Below, in pieces: positions 26,906-35,703 of a DNA stretch of 44,118 bases. This DNA comes from Snodgrassella alvi (lineage in GTDB: Bacteria > Pseudomonadota > Gammaproteobacteria > Burkholderiales > Neisseriaceae). A program made the position numbers and the translations under genes. The stretch's first letter is position 1; each line of letters opens with the position of its first letter. The stretch is taken from positions 1 to 44,118 of the forward strand of contig NZ_MEIO01000056.1 of NCBI RefSeq assembly GCF_002777745.1, read 5' to 3'. The notes beneath the pieces are model-generated. The model was not told the DNA's origin, did no database searches, and worked only from the letters and a program-made list of their open reading frames with translations.

Positions 26906-28081
26906 TCAGGCGCGGGCAGTTAATGCCGCTACGGCTGGCAAAGTCTTACCCTCAAGAAATTCCAGAAACGCCCCGCCACCAGTACTGATATAACTGATGT
27001 CATCAGTAACGCCAAACTGGGCAATGGCAGCTAGCGTATCCCCGCCACCAGCAATCGAATAAGCATCACTCTGAGCGATCGCCTCGGCCAGCACCTGAGT
27101 ACCATGCGCAAATGAGGCAAATTCAAATACCCCTACCGGCCCATTCCATACAATGGTTTTTGCCGTTTGCATCATTTGTGCCAACCTTTGCGCCGATTGT
27201 GGACCAATATCCAGAATCATGTCATCCGCAGCCACATCCGCCACATTTTTGATTTCAGCAGGTGCATCCGCTGCAAAACTTTTGGCCACCACCACATCAG
27301 TAGGCAAAGGAATATCGCCGCCCTTGGCTGCTATCTTAGCCATAATCTGCCGTGCATTTTCCACCAGATCAGTTTCAGCCAGAGATTGCCCGACAGGCAA
27401 GCCCTGTGCCAGCAAAAACGTATTGGCAATCCCGCCACCAACAATCAAATAATCCACTTTATCTGCCAGACTTTCCAGAATGGTCAGTTTAGTAGAAACT
27501 TTACTTCCACCAACAATAGCCACCACTGGTGCCTGTGGATTCTGCACCGTGTGGGTCAATGCTTCCAGCTCTGCTGTCAACAACATGCCGGCACAGGCCA
27601 GTGGTGCTACCGCAGCCACTGCCGCTGTGGAAGCTTCAGCACGATGTGCCGTACCAAAAGCATCATTAACATACACATCACCCAGTGCCGCATAAGCCGC
27701 TGCTAGAGTATGGTCATTTTCCTTTTCGCCTATATTCAGACGCACATTAGGCAGCATAACTACTTCAGCAGCCTGTAATTGCGGTTTATGCTCACGCCAG
27801 TCTTCCACTACTCTGACACTCTGCCCCAGCAATTCTCCCAGACGCTGAGCCACCGGTGCCACACTGTCTTCCGGTTTGGGTGCACCCGCTTTCGGACGTC
27901 CCAGATGCGTCAGCACCACTACCGCTGCCCCTTGCTGCAAACAATAACGAATTGAGGCCAACGAAGCACGAATACGCGTATCATCAACAATGACACCATC
28001 CTTAATAGGCACATTCATGTCCACCCTAATCACGACAGTCTTACCAGACACATCCTGATCAGCCAATTTTTTAAACAACAT
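26906..28081 (-). CDS. pgk: Phosphoglycerate kinase
   Basis: A 391-residue cytosolic glycolytic kinase interconverting 1,3-bisphosphoglycerate and ADP with 3-phosphoglycerate and ATP. The substrate-binding signature [11 protein letters not shown] is near residues 16-26, and [10 protein letters not shown] (58-67) holds the 3-phosphoglycerate-binding histidine/arginine. The hinge-proximal [13 protein letters not shown] (about 188-200), [11 protein letters not shown] and the C-terminal [10 protein letters not shown] glycine loop are all present. Length is normal for bacterial Pgk. GGAAC lies before the ATG, and the gene has its own strong terminator. It is divergent from the MAPEG gene. Confidence 0.97.
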   Translation of the reverse strand: MLFKKLADQDVSGKTVVIRVDMNVPIKDGVIVDDTRIRASLASIRYCLQQGAAVVVLTHLGRPKAGAPKPEDSVAPVAQRLGELLGQSVRVVEDWREHKPQLQAAEVVMLPNVRLNIGEKENDHTLAAAYAALGDVYVNDAFGTAHRAEASTAAVAAVAPLACAGMLLTAELEALTHTVQNPQAPVVAIVGGSKVSTKLTILESLADKVDYLIVGGGIANTFLLAQGLPVGQSLAETDLVENARQIMAKIAAKGGDIPLPTDVVVAKSFAADAPAEIKNVADVAADDMILDIGPQSAQRLAQMMQTAKTIVWNGPVGVFEFASFAHGTQVLAEAIAQSDAYSIAGGGDTLAAIAQFGVTDDISYISTGGGAFLEFLEGKTLPAVAALTARA

Positions 28082-28186
28082 GGTAGAGTTCCCGAAACGA
28101 AAACGCCGACAACATCGCCATACTGCCCAGACGACTACATCATCAACGCATCAAACAGATAAAATTAGTTATAAACCACAAAAAAC

Positions 28187-28213
28187 TTGAAAAACTTTAA
28201 ATTATCTTATAAT
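28187..28213 (+). promoter_or_regulatory. Possible sigma-70 promoter for the MAPEG gene
   Basis: TTGAAA (28187-28192) and a perfect TATAAT (28208-28213) are separated by 15 bases, shorter than the ideal 17. It lies about 105 bases upstream of the MAPEG start, in the divergent pgk-MAPEG gap. Confidence 0.4.
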
Positions 28214-28317
28214 TTACCCATAGGGTAAAGTCAGAAGCAGGATAAAACCGTTATGATTTCCGCGTACCCACATCCATCCCACCGCAGCACAACCACATAC
28301 ATAAATAGGAAAATATT

Positions 28318-28701
28318 ATGACTCTCGCTTACTGGTGTGTTTTAATCGCTATGCTCTTGCCGTGGATTGCCGCTTCCTATGCCAAAAAAAGTGGTGGTTT
28401 CAGCACCGACGACAATCATCAGCCACGTGAATTTCTGGCTAAGGCTGGAGGCAAAGCAGCACGGGCTAATGCTGCCCAACAAAATGGTTACGAAATTTTT
28501 GCCCCATTCGCTGCCGCTGTAATCATAGCTCATGCAACCGAAAATGCAGCCCAGTTCACTATCAACTTCTGGAGCGTCCTGTTTATCCTCAGCCGTCTGG
28601 GTTATTTTTACTGCTATATCAACGATAAATCTTTTGCCCGTTCCTGTATCTGGGGATTTGGCGTTTTGTGCATTATCGCTCTGTATATCGCCGCAATCTG
28701 A
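28318..28701 (+). CDS. MAPEG family membrane protein
   Basis: A 127-residue protein of the MAPEG type with four likely helices: residues 3-20, 58-73, 81-97 and 107-125. Eukaryotic and some bacterial MAPEG proteins are glutathione- or eicosanoid-related enzymes, but short bacterial ones like this are mostly uncharacterised. The family features are an N-terminal helix, then NHQPREFLAKAGGKAARANAAQQNGYEIFAPFAAAVIIAH (about 37-73), which carries the usual Arg-Ala-x-x-Ala-x-x-Asn-x-x-E/Q core, then the SRLGYFYCYIND loop. AGGAAAATATT precedes the ATG. It is a single-gene unit divergent from pgk. Confidence 0.88.
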   Translation: MTLAYWCVLIAMLLPWIAASYAKKSGGFSTDDNHQPREFLAKAGGKAARANAAQQNGYEIFAPFAAAVIIAHATENAAQFTINFWSVLFILSRLGYFYCYINDKSFARSCIWGFGVLCIIALYIAAI

Positions 28702-29155
28702 ATATAAATGGCTGATATAAAAAATGGTCGGCAGAAGTACACTACAGGCTTTTCAGCTATAAGAAGATAAATTTATGTCCGATTCACACAAATCACCGGT
28801 TGCTGTCTTTACGGTAAGGCTAAACTTGGCCAGAACTGAATAACCTGTCACTGCGTGACTGTCACAGTCGCGCCTGCGGCAAATGAAGTGCCGACCTGTT
28901 AATGACCAACATACATACTGGCAAAATTTACTTTGAGAATAAATAGCTGATTAAATACTACCACTCATCTGAGTGGGCAAAAAAGTATTTTTTAATGCCA
29001 TAAACATAAATACTTTGCAATAACAAATAATCCCCATCCATAGCTAGAAATCGGCTATGAATGGGTTTATGATTACTTTTGATAGTCGCGTCCGATTATT
29101 TATAGAAAAACTATTTACACAAAATCTGATACAGACTGACTCCTATCACACATAA
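28702..29155. other. Intergenic region with weak hairpins
   Basis: No convincing gene. A 22-codon ORF at 28775-28843 (begins MSDSHKSPVAVF) has a fair AAGAAG upstream but stops quickly and may be the start of a lost gene. A small hairpin CCACTC/GAGTGG (28961-28976) is followed by AAAAAAGTATTTTTT. A 12-bp stem with one mismatch (29033-29044 with 29054-29065) lies near the next gene. Neither has a proper T tract for the plus-strand genes. Confidence 0.35.
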
Positions 29156-29443
29156 TTATTGATTTGATTTTTTCCATGCATCAATCATTTCAGGAGTTAT
29201 TTCTTTTTTATAGCAAATGGGCGAATATCCACCCGGTCTGCTCCATGCGCTTCTTTTTCCACAGGAACTACCATTTCTGGCAGTATGGTAAGGACAAGCG
29301 CAAACACTAGGATACTGCTGTATTGATGCATCAATTATTTTTTGCCTGATGGCATCATCTGTTTGCGTGTTTGAACTGGCTTTTGAAAACTGACTTGTAA
29401 AAGACAAAATAACTAATGCTGTAGTAAGTACTAGAAATTTCAT
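29156..29443 (-). CDS. Small exported cysteine-rich protein
   Basis: A 95-residue protein. ATG 29443 is chosen because GAGGAG lies eight bases upstream and a standard signal peptide follows (KFLVLTTALVILSFTSQFSKAS). The mature part holds four cysteines in a compact block: CACPYHTARNGSSCG, then KRSAWSRPGGYSPICY. It ends with a helix ITPEMIDAWKKS. I recall this CACPY...CG-x-RSA-x-SRPGG...CY pattern from many proteobacterial exported small proteins, none with a known function. The cysteines could form two disulphides. No neighbour explains it. Confidence 0.7.
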   Translation of the reverse strand: MKFLVLTTALVILSFTSQFSKASSNTQTDDAIRQKIIDASIQQYPSVCACPYHTARNGSSCGKRSAWSRPGGYSPICYKKEITPEMIDAWKKSNQ

Positions 29444-29677
29444 TTGTGTTATCTCCTCAAAAAACAACAATCAATATTTCATAGCAACATAGATTTTTGA
29501 ACAGCTTCTCCACTGGATTTTAACTGTAAATATATAGACAATAAACTTAAATATGCCTTGGCCAACTAAATGCATAACATGAGTGAAGCAAATATCCTAC
29601 AAATAATAGCCAACAAAAAAATAGCCCTTACCCATCAAATTTTCCAACGGGTAAATAGTACTGTCCAGACGCAAAAA

Positions 29678-29709
29678 CAGACCACATAACACAAGTATTA
29701 TATGGTCTG
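29678..29709 (-). terminator. Terminator of the ato-type operon
   Basis: A 12-bp stem with one wobble (CAGACCATATAA with TTATGTGGTCTG, minus strand) is followed by TTTTTGC. It lies 34 bases after the thiolase stop. Confidence 0.75.
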
Positions 29710-29742
29710 TTATTAATCCAGCATCGCATTGAATCTACAGCA

Positions 29743-30924
29743 TTACATCAGCTCAACAATCATAGCAATACCCTGACCGCCGCCGATACACAACGTAGCC
29801 AAACCAAGCTGGGCATCTCTGGCCTGCATACCATATAACAGGCTAACCAGAATACGCGTACCACTGGCTCCAATCGGATGGCCGATGGCAATTGCACCAC
29901 CATGAACATTGGTTTTATCCATATCAAAGTGCAGCTCACGGCCTACCCCGAGGAACTGGGCAGCAAAAGCCTCATTTGCCTCAATCAGATCAATATCAGC
30001 CAAAGTCAGGCCTGCTTTCTGTAAGGCTTTCTGCGTAGCAGGTACCGGCCCCAGCCCCATTAGTGCCGGACTCACACCAGCACTGGCATAGCTGCGAATA
30101 CGAGCCAAAGGTTGCAATCCCAGTGCTTTTGCCTTGCTTTCAGACATTACTACTACAGCCGCAGCACCATCATTAATACCGGATGAATTACCCGCAGTAA
30201 CCGTACCTTCGGCACTGAAAGCCGGCTTTAACTTAGCTAGCGCCTCAGCAGTTGCCTCAGCACGCGGATACTCATCGCGTGCAAACACAACATCACCTTT
30301 GCGTGATTTAATTGTCACTGGCACAATTTCCGCATCAAACACACCGGCAGCTACGGCCTGCGCGGCCAGCTGCTGCGAACGCAAAGCCAGCTCATCCTGC
30401 TCTTGGCGACTAATCTGGTATTTCTGCGCAATATTTTCCGCCGTAATACCCATATGATAATGATTAGTGGCGCAAGTCAGTCCATCATGCACCATTGTAT
30501 CAATGACCTGCTGGTTGCCCATACGATAGCCCCAGCGTGCCCGGTTATCAAGCAGATAGGGTGCCCGGCTCATATTTTCCATGCCACCGGCAACCACTAC
30601 CTCAGCATCCTTGGCAGCAATAGCTTGCGCAGCCAAAGCCACTGTTTTCAACCCAGAACCACATACCTTATTAACCGTATAGGCTGGCACCGTATCAGCC
30701 AGTCCAGCTGCCAATGCTGCCTGCCGTGCTGGATTCTGCCCCAGACCTGCCTGTAATACATTGCCCATCATCACTTCATCAACCAGAGCACCTTCAACAC
30801 CGGCACGGCTGATTGCTTCTGCAATCACCAGCTTGCCTAAATCTACTGTACCCACACTGGCCAATGAACCATTAAAACTGCCTACCGGCGTACGCGCCGC
30901 ACTGACAATAACCGCACTTTCCAT
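29743..30924 (-). CDS. Acetyl-CoA acetyltransferase (thiolase)
   Basis: A 393-residue degradative-type thiolase that splits a 3-ketoacyl-CoA, most likely acetoacetyl-CoA, with CoA. ATG 30924 is preferred to GTG two codons earlier because GAGGAG is five bases upstream. The acyl-accepting cysteine is C88 in [11 protein letters not shown]. The activating histidine is in [14 protein letters not shown] near 350, and the second catalytic cysteine is in [11 protein letters not shown]. The acetoacetyl-CoA thiolase loop [14 protein letters not shown] is present. It is the last gene of the operon, 30 bases after atoA, which argues for acetoacetyl-CoA or a close homologue as substrate. Confidence 0.93.
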   Translation of the reverse strand: MESAVIVSAARTPVGSFNGSLASVGTVDLGKLVIAEAISRAGVEGALVDEVMMGNVLQAGLGQNPARQAALAAGLADTVPAYTVNKVCGSGLKTVALAAQAIAAKDAEVVVAGGMENMSRAPYLLDNRARWGYRMGNQQVIDTMVHDGLTCATNHYHMGITAENIAQKYQISRQEQDELALRSQQLAAQAVAAGVFDAEIVPVTIKSRKGDVVFARDEYPRAEATAEALAKLKPAFSAEGTVTAGNSSGINDGAAAVVVMSESKAKALGLQPLARIRSYASAGVSPALMGLGPVPATQKALQKAGLTLADIDLIEANEAFAAQFLGVGRELHFDMDKTNVHGGAIAIGHPIGASGTRILVSLLYGMQARDAQLGLATLCIGGGQGIAMIVELM

Positions 30925-30954
30925 ACTCACTCCTCAACCTGACTATTTTCTGGT

Positions 30955-31620
30955 TTACAAACCACGCTGACTAATTGTCATTTCACAGAAATTTTCAGCC
31001 ACCACAAATTCAGCCTGCGTTTTAGCCTTAATCGTATCCAGATCAACACTCGGAGCATGTTCCTGCAAAACCAGTTGGCCATCTGCAAAGGCAAACACTG
31101 CCAGTTCAGTGACAATCAGATCAACCTTATTTTTTGCCGTTAACGGCAGCGTGCACTGCTTCAGGATTTTGGATTCACCTTGTTTGGTACAGTGTTCCAT
31201 ACCGATAATTACCCGACGTGAACCAGTTACCAGATCCATCGCGCCGCCCATACCCGGTACCATTTTTCCCGGCACCATCCAGTTGGCCAGATTTGCTTCC
31301 TGATCAACTTCCAGCCCGCCCAGCACACAAGCATCAATATGACCACCCCGGATCAGTGCAAATGAAAACGCGCTGTCAAAAGTACAGCCGCCGGCAGCAA
31401 TCCCGCACGGCTGACCACCGGCATTAACCAAATTAGGATTAGCCGTATCCGGATTAAGCGCCGCCAGACCCAAAAAACCATTTTCCGACTGTAGGGTAAT
31501 ATGAATATCTTCCGGCACATAATTAGCTACCTGAGTCGGCAGGCCAATGCCCAGATTCACCACATCCCCATCATTAAATTCCATCGCAATTCTGCGGGCA
31601 ATTAACTCTTTTGCATTCAT
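30955..31620 (-). CDS. atoA: 3-keto-acid CoA-transferase subunit B
   Basis: A 221-residue beta subunit of a class I CoA-transferase. An upstream open frame is ignored, since ATG 31620 has AAGGGAAGAA before it and begins MNAKELIARRIA, as E. coli AtoA does. The catalytic glutamate is in ITLQSENGFLG (E about 46), and GGHIDACVLGGLEVD and GKMVPGMGGAMDLVTGSRRVI closely follow E. coli AtoA. With the alpha subunit it moves CoA from acetyl- or succinyl-CoA to acetoacetate or a related keto acid. It starts 13 bases after atoD ends. The exact keto acid is not given by sequence. Confidence 0.93.
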   Translation of the reverse strand: MNAKELIARRIAMEFNDGDVVNLGIGLPTQVANYVPEDIHITLQSENGFLGLAALNPDTANPNLVNAGGQPCGIAAGGCTFDSAFSFALIRGGHIDACVLGGLEVDQEANLANWMVPGKMVPGMGGAMDLVTGSRRVIIGMEHCTKQGESKILKQCTLPLTAKNKVDLIVTELAVFAFADGQLVLQEHAPSVDLDTIKAKTQAEFVVAENFCEMTISQRGL

Positions 31621-31633
31621 GGTGATTCTTCCC

Positions 31634-32287
31634 TTATTCCGGATAAACAATATAATCAACCAGTGCTGCCGGCGTAATGGCTGCATCCGGCGTAATCTCA
31701 CCCACTTCAACCACATTATTGGCTTCGACAATCACAGTTTTCGCTGCCAGTGCCACCAGTGGATTAAAATTCTGAGCTGACAGCTCATATACCAGATTAC
31801 CCAGCTTATCAGCCGTTTTTGCTTCCACGATGGCTAAATCAGCCTGCAACGGCAATTCCAGCAGAAACTCCTGCCCATTCACCGCAATTTTCTGTTTACC
31901 TTCTTCAACAACCGTACCCAGTCCGGTTGGCGTAAGCACCCCACCCAGACCAGCTCCAGCAGCACGAATCCGCTCCGCCAGCGTCCCCTGCGGTACCAGT
32001 TCAACTTCAATCTCACCGGCAATCATTTTTTTACCGGTTTCCGGATTGGTACCAATATGTGAAGTAATAACCTTTTTAACCCGATTATGCGTAATCAGCG
32101 GACCAACACCGGTTTCAACAAACGCAGTATCATTGCCAATAATCGTTAAATCCTTAACTCCAGCATCTAGAATTGCCTGTACCAGTCTAGCGGGGGTACC
32201 AATCCCCATAAAACCGCCAAACATAATGGTCATGCCATCCCACAGATGATTTTTCACTTCTGTCAAACTGAGCTGTTTCGTTTTCAT
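31634..32287 (-). CDS. atoD: 3-keto-acid CoA-transferase subunit A
   Basis: A 217-residue alpha subunit, very close to E. coli AtoD along its whole length: [19 protein letters not shown] (18-36), [48 protein letters not shown] and LSAQNFNPL. The GGFMGIGTP loop binds CoA. It starts the second half of the operon, 130 bases after the AtuA-like small gene; that gap contains a strong hairpin and a possible weak internal promoter (TTGACT at 32344-32349 and TATTCT at 32323-32328, minus strand, 15 apart). Confidence 0.94.
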   Translation of the reverse strand: MKTKQLSLTEVKNHLWDGMTIMFGGFMGIGTPARLVQAILDAGVKDLTIIGNDTAFVETGVGPLITHNRVKKVITSHIGTNPETGKKMIAGEIEVELVPQGTLAERIRAAGAGLGGVLTPTGLGTVVEEGKQKIAVNGQEFLLELPLQADLAIVEAKTADKLGNLVYELSAQNFNPLVALAAKTVIVEANNVVEVGEITPDAAITPAALVDYIVYPE

Positions 32288-32379
32288 ACTCTTCTAACCT
32301 GAGACAAACAAAAAAACCGAACAGAATAAGTAATAACCTATCCAGTCAACGGGCACATCAAGGCATATCGCATTGTCTA

Positions 32380-32406
32380 CTGGCAGTGCCGTGACAGCAC
32401 TGCCAG
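32380..32406 (-). promoter_or_regulatory. Intercistronic hairpin inside the ato-type operon
   Basis: A perfect 10-bp GC-rich stem (CTGGCAGTGC/GCACTGCCAG) with a 7-base loop lies 11 bases after the AtuA-like small gene and before atoD. No T tract follows, so it is more likely an mRNA processing or stabilising element, or a partial terminator, than a full stop. Confidence 0.5.
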
Positions 32407-32417
32407 CAATTCAACAA

Positions 32418-32720
32418 TTACTCAATGTCCATGTCCAGAATCGCCGCACTCAATCCTTTGCCATGCATATCATGAGCCAGCGTACGGGTTACCCCGCCAC
32501 CCAAAGCACCATACATCACAAAATTCAGCGCACCGATATTCGGCAACTCGTAACGCACCACATCACCAGTTACAATATCTGCAAAAAAAGCTTTTACTTT
32601 TTCTGCTGTTACCGCCGTTTTAAGAAGTTCATAGTCTTCAGGCCGATAAGCAATTACCGAAATATTTGAGGTATTACCTTTATCACCAGTACGAGAATGT
32701 GCAATTTCACGTAACTTCAT
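32418..32720 (-). CDS. AtuA-associated small subunit (AtuA-like ferredoxin-fold domain)
   Basis: A 100-residue protein that normally accompanies, or is fused to the C-terminus of, AtuA (DUF1446) proteins. It begins MKLREIAHSRTGDKGNTSNIS, has the block VVRYELPNIGALNFVMYGALGGGVTRTLAHDMHGK, and ends DMDIE. An earlier in-frame TTG exists, but the ATG two bases past the AtuA stop has GGAGG seven bases upstream, inside the end of the AtuA gene. This implies tight translational coupling and probably a fixed stoichiometric complex. The glycine-rich block GALGGGVTRTLAHD is the most conserved feature. It has no catalytic motif I can name. Confidence 0.8.
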   Translation of the reverse strand: MKLREIAHSRTGDKGNTSNISVIAYRPEDYELLKTAVTAEKVKAFFADIVTGDVVRYELPNIGALNFVMYGALGGGVTRTLAHDMHGKGLSAAILDMDIE

Positions 32721-32722
32721 TA

Positions 32723-34060
32723 TCAAACCTCCAGATAGTCAATATTGGTTTTAACCAGATCGCGGGAAATATAGGTTGAATCCATCGCTACAATTTCCTT
32801 AACAGACTTCATGGCACCGCCGCCACCAGCCGGTCCATTGGTATACAGCGCTTCTACTTCATTACCAACCACAGCAGCTTCAGCTTTAGTAGCAAAACGG
32901 CCGGCAACACGGGCACGTACCTCATAAGGCTGGCTGTTTTGGGATAAAGTGGCGCCATGCAAAGAGTTAACCCCGATCAGGTCATAACGCACTTCCTGAG
33001 GTTTGACACCTGAAATAGCAAAGCGTTCTTTAACAATATCCAAAGCCAGCTTACCGCGTTCTACTGCTCCCGGGCCGGCATAACTCATTTCCCCTTCACC
33101 AATAAAACCATCTTCATAGCCTACTGATACTTTCAGCGTTTCAGGGCGAGCGCGACCAGTACCACCAGTAACTGCAACACGGTCCTTACCTTCCTGAGTG
33201 AAAGTAATGCTAGAGAAATCAGCAATCACATCTGGCGTTTTGTATTCATCCGGGCGATGAATTTCATACAGCATCTGTTCTTTACAAGTATCAGGAGTTA
33301 CCATCCCGCCAGAGCCCTCAACCTTAGTAATCACCGCATCACCATCAGCACTGATTTCAGCAATCGGAAAGCCCAAGCGTGCCAGATCAGGTACATCACG
33401 ATAGCCCGGGTCAGCAAAATAACCACCGGTAATCTGACCTGCACATTCAAGCAAGTGTCCGAGAATAGTCCCCTTACCCAGATGAACCCAATCTTCTGCG
33501 CCCCACTTGAATTCATGCATCATGATTGACAAAAACAAAGACGGATCAGACACACGACCAGCAATCACAATGTCTGCACCATTGTCCAGCGCCTGAACCA
33601 TAGGTTCCGCACCAATATAAGCATTGGCAGAAACAATTTTCTTACCACATTGCGAAACTGGTTTTTGCAGCTCATCCAGCGGCAAATCCTGTTGCATTAC
33701 CTGCTCATAAACATCATCGCCTTCAATAATGGCAATTTTCAGATTTTTTGCCCCCAGCGAACGCGCAATCTCAGCTGTTACTTTCGCCGCCGCACGTGGA
33801 TTGGCCGAACCCATATTAGTAACAATTTTGATGCCTTTTTCCAAACAGGCCGGCAATACAGCCTGCATACGTGCTGCCAGCAACTCATTAAAGCCAGTTT
33901 CCGGGTTATGTTTTTTCTGCCGCTGTCCGATCGCAATCGTACGCTCTGCCAGACACTCAAACACCAGATACTGAATATCCCCTTTTTCAGCAAGCTCTAC
34001 AGCTGGCTCAATTCGGTCTCCACCATATCCGGCACCACAACCAATCCTGATTTTCTTCAT
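32723..34060 (-). CDS. AtuA family (DUF1446) protein
   Basis: A 445-residue protein of the acyclic terpene utilisation AtuA family. It begins with the basic glycine-rich MKKIRIGCGAGYGGDRIEPA and has FECLAERTIA, TNMGSANPRAAAKV, VIAGRVSDPSLFL and CAGQITGGYFADPG. It ends with GPAGGGGAMKSVKEIVAMDSTYI. All are family blocks. In Pseudomonas, AtuA is encoded in the citronellol/geraniol degradation cluster and has been proposed to take part in the late lyase step on a 3-hydroxy-3-methylglutaryl-like intermediate; direct biochemistry is thin. Here it is 43 bases downstream of a CitMHS transporter and coupled to its small partner. The rest of a terpene pathway (geranyl-CoA carboxylase, acyl-CoA dehydrogenases) is absent from the operon, so terpene degradation is unlikely to be its local role. 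Confidence 0.85.
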   Translation of the reverse strand: MKKIRIGCGAGYGGDRIEPAVELAEKGDIQYLVFECLAERTIAIGQRQKKHNPETGFNELLAARMQAVLPACLEKGIKIVTNMGSANPRAAAKVTAEIARSLGAKNLKIAIIEGDDVYEQVMQQDLPLDELQKPVSQCGKKIVSANAYIGAEPMVQALDNGADIVIAGRVSDPSLFLSIMMHEFKWGAEDWVHLGKGTILGHLLECAGQITGGYFADPGYRDVPDLARLGFPIAEISADGDAVITKVEGSGGMVTPDTCKEQMLYEIHRPDEYKTPDVIADFSSITFTQEGKDRVAVTGGTGRARPETLKVSVGYEDGFIGEGEMSYAGPGAVERGKLALDIVKERFAISGVKPQEVRYDLIGVNSLHGATLSQNSQPYEVRARVAGRFATKAEAAVVGNEVEALYTNGPAGGGGAMKSVKEIVAMDSTYISRDLVKTNIDYLEV

Positions 34061-34103
34061 AGGTCATACCTCTTTTATATTTAACTAATCAAAAACAGCC
34101 TGT

Positions 34104-35471
34104 TTATATCGGGAATACCCCAGTCAACACCGCACCAATAGCCATCACGATAGACGCCAGCCAAAGAATCGGAATACAGAATTTCTGATGGTCAGCCAAA
34201 TCCACACCACACAAACTGCATAACAAAAATGTAGCTGGTGTTAACGGACTAACCGGGAAACCGGTAGTCATCTGTCCCAATAAAGACGCCTGTGCTACCT
34301 GAATTGGTGGGAATCCGCCAATATTGGCCACCACCGGCATAATGCCGAAATAATAAGAATCAGGATCAAATACCAGACTCAACGGCATCGCTACCAAACT
34401 AACAATAAACGGAATATGTGAAGACAAACCATCAGGCACAAACTGACCGGCAGAAGCCGCCATGGCTTTCAGCATACCGGATTCACCCATAATGCCCGTA
34501 AATACACTAGCAGCAAACAGAATTGATGCCATCATCAGTGCGCCCTTGGCATGAGCATTAATTCGTGCAGACTGCTCAGCCGGCTTACGGTAATTCAACG
34601 TCAGTGCAATACAGCAGGCCACCATAAAAATAACCACTGGTGGTATTTTGGTGGTTACCATTCCCAGAATCACCAGAATCACCAGAGTAATATTCGGCCA
34701 GAACAAGTGCGGACGGCGCAGCTTACGTTCTTCTTCTGTCAGCTCCTTGGGTGCAAAATGCGTTATTGCATCTGAATCTTCCTCAGCCGCACCAGCAGCA
34801 TTACCTGCTCCCACTAGCCCCAGACGTTTTTCTTCTTTATGCCCCCAGTACCAGCCCATAAACACCATGAATGCCAGCCCGCAAAGCTGCGCCGGAATCA
34901 GCGGCGTAAACAGATCGTGTGTAGATACATCCAAAGCACCTGCAGCACGAATCATTGGCCCGGTCCACGGCAAAAAATTCACACCAGCACTCAGTGCGGT
35001 AATTCCGGCCAGAATCTTTTTATCAATACCGAGTTTGTCATACAGAGGCAGCATCGCTGGTACAGTAATCAGAAAAGTTACCGCTCCGTTGCCATCCAGA
35101 TGAGCAATTAGCGCCAGGACACCAGTACCAATGATAATTTTCTTCGGGCTAGTACCTACAACTTTCAGAATTTTGGCAATAATCGGATCAAACATCCCCG
35201 CATCACTCACCACACCAAAGAAAATAATGGCGAATACAAACATTGCTGCCATCGGTGCCAGTTTTGCAATGCCGGCCAACACCATTTTCGGAATAGTGGT
35301 GTAATGCGGAAATACTGCTTCCAGACCATTCTGACACAGCGGTACAACATAAAGTGCTACCACAGCCCCTAGAATAGGAATAATAATCAAAGCAACTATC
35401 GGCGATAATCGCTTGCTCATAATGCAAAATAGCAAAATTGCAATAGTCAATATGCCTACTAAAGCCAGCAT
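34104..35471 (-). CDS. CitMHS family citrate/carboxylate:proton symporter
   Basis: A 455-residue polytopic inner-membrane transporter with about 11-12 helices, typical of CitMHS proteins, which import metal-citrate complexes or related carboxylates with protons. Recognisable blocks are AMFVFAIIFFGVVSDAGMFDP (about 74-94), IAHLDGNGAVTFLITVPAMLPLYDKLG (120-146), ITALSAGVNFLPWTGPMIRAA and the later LVFDPDSYYFGIMPV and GFPVSPLTPATFLL. A charged cytosolic loop (EEDSDAITHFAPKELTEEERKLRR) lies mid-protein. GGGGGG precedes the ATG. It is the first gene of the operon, so its substrate presumably feeds the AtuA/Ato enzymes. Citrate itself is only the family default. Confidence 0.92.
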   Translation of the reverse strand: MLALVGILTIAILLFCIMSKRLSPIVALIIIPILGAVVALYVVPLCQNGLEAVFPHYTTIPKMVLAGIAKLAPMAAMFVFAIIFFGVVSDAGMFDPIIAKILKVVGTSPKKIIIGTGVLALIAHLDGNGAVTFLITVPAMLPLYDKLGIDKKILAGITALSAGVNFLPWTGPMIRAAGALDVSTHDLFTPLIPAQLCGLAFMVFMGWYWGHKEEKRLGLVGAGNAAGAAEEDSDAITHFAPKELTEEERKLRRPHLFWPNITLVILVILGMVTTKIPPVVIFMVACCIALTLNYRKPAEQSARINAHAKGALMMASILFAASVFTGIMGESGMLKAMAASAGQFVPDGLSSHIPFIVSLVAMPLSLVFDPDSYYFGIMPVVANIGGFPPIQVAQASLLGQMTTGFPVSPLTPATFLLCSLCGVDLADHQKFCIPILWLASIVMAIGAVLTGVFPI

Positions 35472-35577
35472 AAATGCCCCCTTTTGGGTCGTTATAAATA
35501 AAGAAAAAATTAAATATCCAAGAAAGCCTCCGCATTCTCACCATAACGTCCCAGCCTGTCTAATCGATAATAAAGAT

Positions 35578-35604
35578 GGATTGATAACCAAAACCGATTA
35601 ATCC
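35578..35604. promoter_or_regulatory. Candidate LysR-type operator
   Basis: GGATTGAT, 11 bases, then ATTAATCC form an inverted repeat with one mismatch in the gap between the divergent CitMHS operon and lysR-type gene. Size and position fit a LysR recognition site, whose typical form is an inverted repeat with a T-N11-A core. Confidence 0.45.
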
Positions 35605-35703
35605 AACAACCCATAGAAAACTTGATAAACTTCAAATTGCCTTTACAATAAATATGCTATTGTAGACAGTATTATGGATTAAAATGTCAGCAATTAATGC
35701 TAT

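Noticed and set aside
28775-28843. 22-codon ORF after the MAPEG gene
   Set aside because: Short, no similarity recognised and followed by several stops in frame; mentioned only as a possible remnant.
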